Of a DNA stretch of 14,160 nucleotides, positions 13,708 through 14,160 are shown piece after piece. Each line of letters starts with the position of its first letter. Position 1 is the stretch's first letter. Below the pieces are notes generated by a model, which worked only from the letters and a program-made list of their open reading frames with translations, had not been told where the DNA came from and searched no databases. The translations under genes were made by a program, and so were the position numbers. This stretch comes from an uncultured Bacteroidota bacterium (GTDB lineage Bacteria > Bacteroidota > Bacteroidia > Chitinophagales > Chitinophagaceae), in assembly GCA_946887345.1 (NCBI GenBank), contig CAMPKR010000025.1, positions 1-14,160 on the forward strand. Reading direction: 5' to 3'.

Positions 13708-14160
13708 TTAAGAGCCGCGTGGTTTTACATACCGTTTCTGGAACCGTATGAGCGCCAGTGAATAAACCAGCGATATAAGGTAGGAAATCACAGTTCCCAC
13801 AACGGTTCCAAGTGGTGGAAACAACAACATAGAAGAAATAGCATAGAGAAAAAGTGTAGTAGACCCCAGCGGGGCTCTTTTAAAAAAACTATAGAGCTGG
13901 TCGGCGGGATAGTAGTACTGAAAAGTGGTGAGCGCCACAAAGGTGACGGCAGGATACATAGTGAAGATGCCGCCCCAGAAAGGACCGAGGAGCTTACCCA
14001 TCAATACTACCATTGCAATGACCGTACCCATAAATAAAGCGCGCAGAGCAATTTGCAACCGAGAATATGAAACCGAAACGGGATCGTAGGTTCGCGAAGG
14101 CTTATTCAGAAGGTAGTGAGCCAATAAGGTGAAGAGGATATAGCCTATTGTACCTAGTAG
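13708..14160 (-). CDS. Multi-pass membrane protein, start cut off by the window edge
   Basis: The reading frame stays open to the right edge, so the true start lies beyond 14160; a TTG at 14124 is internal. At least 150 residues are present. Hydrophobic segments include LLGTIGYILFTLLAHYLL at the edge, then ALRALFMGTVIAMVVLMGKLLG, GGIFTMYPAVTFVALTTF, STTLFLYAISSMLLFPP and a last one with GTVISYLISLVYSLALI. The C-terminus is short and basic (RFQKRYVKPRGS). The repeated Gly-rich paired helices suggest a small transporter-like or DUF3147/GlpM-like fold, but I cannot name the family with confidence. It converges on the sigma gene with no terminator visible between the two stops. Confidence 0.7.
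   Translation of the reverse strand, partial: LLGTIGYILFTLLAHYLLNKPSRTYDPVSVSYSRLQIALRALFMGTVIAMVVLMGKLLGPFWGGIFTMYPAVTFVALTTFQYYYPADQLYSFFKRAPLGSTTLFLYAISSMLLFPPLGTVVGTVISYLISLVYSLALIRFQKRYVKPRGS

Overview
The window reads as chromosomal DNA of a Bacteroidota bacterium, probably of the Chitinophagaceae/Sphingobacteria type. The reasons are two exported proteins ending in type IX secretion (T9SS) sorting domains, weak or absent Shine-Dalgarno sequences, and several promoters of the Bacteroidota form TTTG/TTG-N17-23-TAnnTTTG. A Bacteroidota-type ECF sigma factor fits as well. The taxon is an inference; no rRNA or marker gene is present. I see no tRNA, rRNA, CRISPR array, insertion sequence or phage gene.

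Layout. (1) 1-3060: a large secreted zinc metalloprotease with a T9SS tail and its own terminator, then a small DoxX-like membrane protein with a good promoter. (2) 3061-4636: an exported beta-barrel protein of unknown role on the minus strand, divergent from an HPF/RaiA-like ribosome-associated protein. (3) 4637-6169: an ALDH7-type (antiquitin-like) aldehyde dehydrogenase, minus strand, with a clear promoter that fixes its start. (4) 6231-7764: an ArsR-family repressor in an operon with an ABM-like small protein, divergent from a SAM-dependent methyltransferase. A perfect inverted repeat in the gap overlaps the arsR promoter. (5) 7761-9433: a small exported protein and a GH3 (NagZ-like) glycosidase, minus strand. 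(6) 9540-10876: an acyltransferase-3 membrane protein and an easily missed 59-aa single-pass membrane protein. (7) 11066-12526: a secreted FISUMP/PKD-like protein with a T9SS tail, preceded by a 12-bp inverted repeat. (8) 12591-14160: a DoxX-family membrane protein divergent from an ECF sigma factor, then a membrane protein cut by the right edge.

The most interesting signal is the doxX/sigma intergenic region. Both strands carry TGTAACC-N17-TCTAA, reading outward toward each gene with identical spacing, and the two TGTAACC boxes form a perfect inverted repeat. This looks like a pair of ECF-type promoters, so the sigma factor probably drives its own gene and the divergent doxX. No anti-sigma gene is adjacent. 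A second regulatory theme is the half-site TTAGCA/TGCTAA, seen as an inverted repeat at the arsR promoter and as a 14-bp palindrome upstream of the beta-barrel gene. Strong hairpin terminators separate most transcription units.
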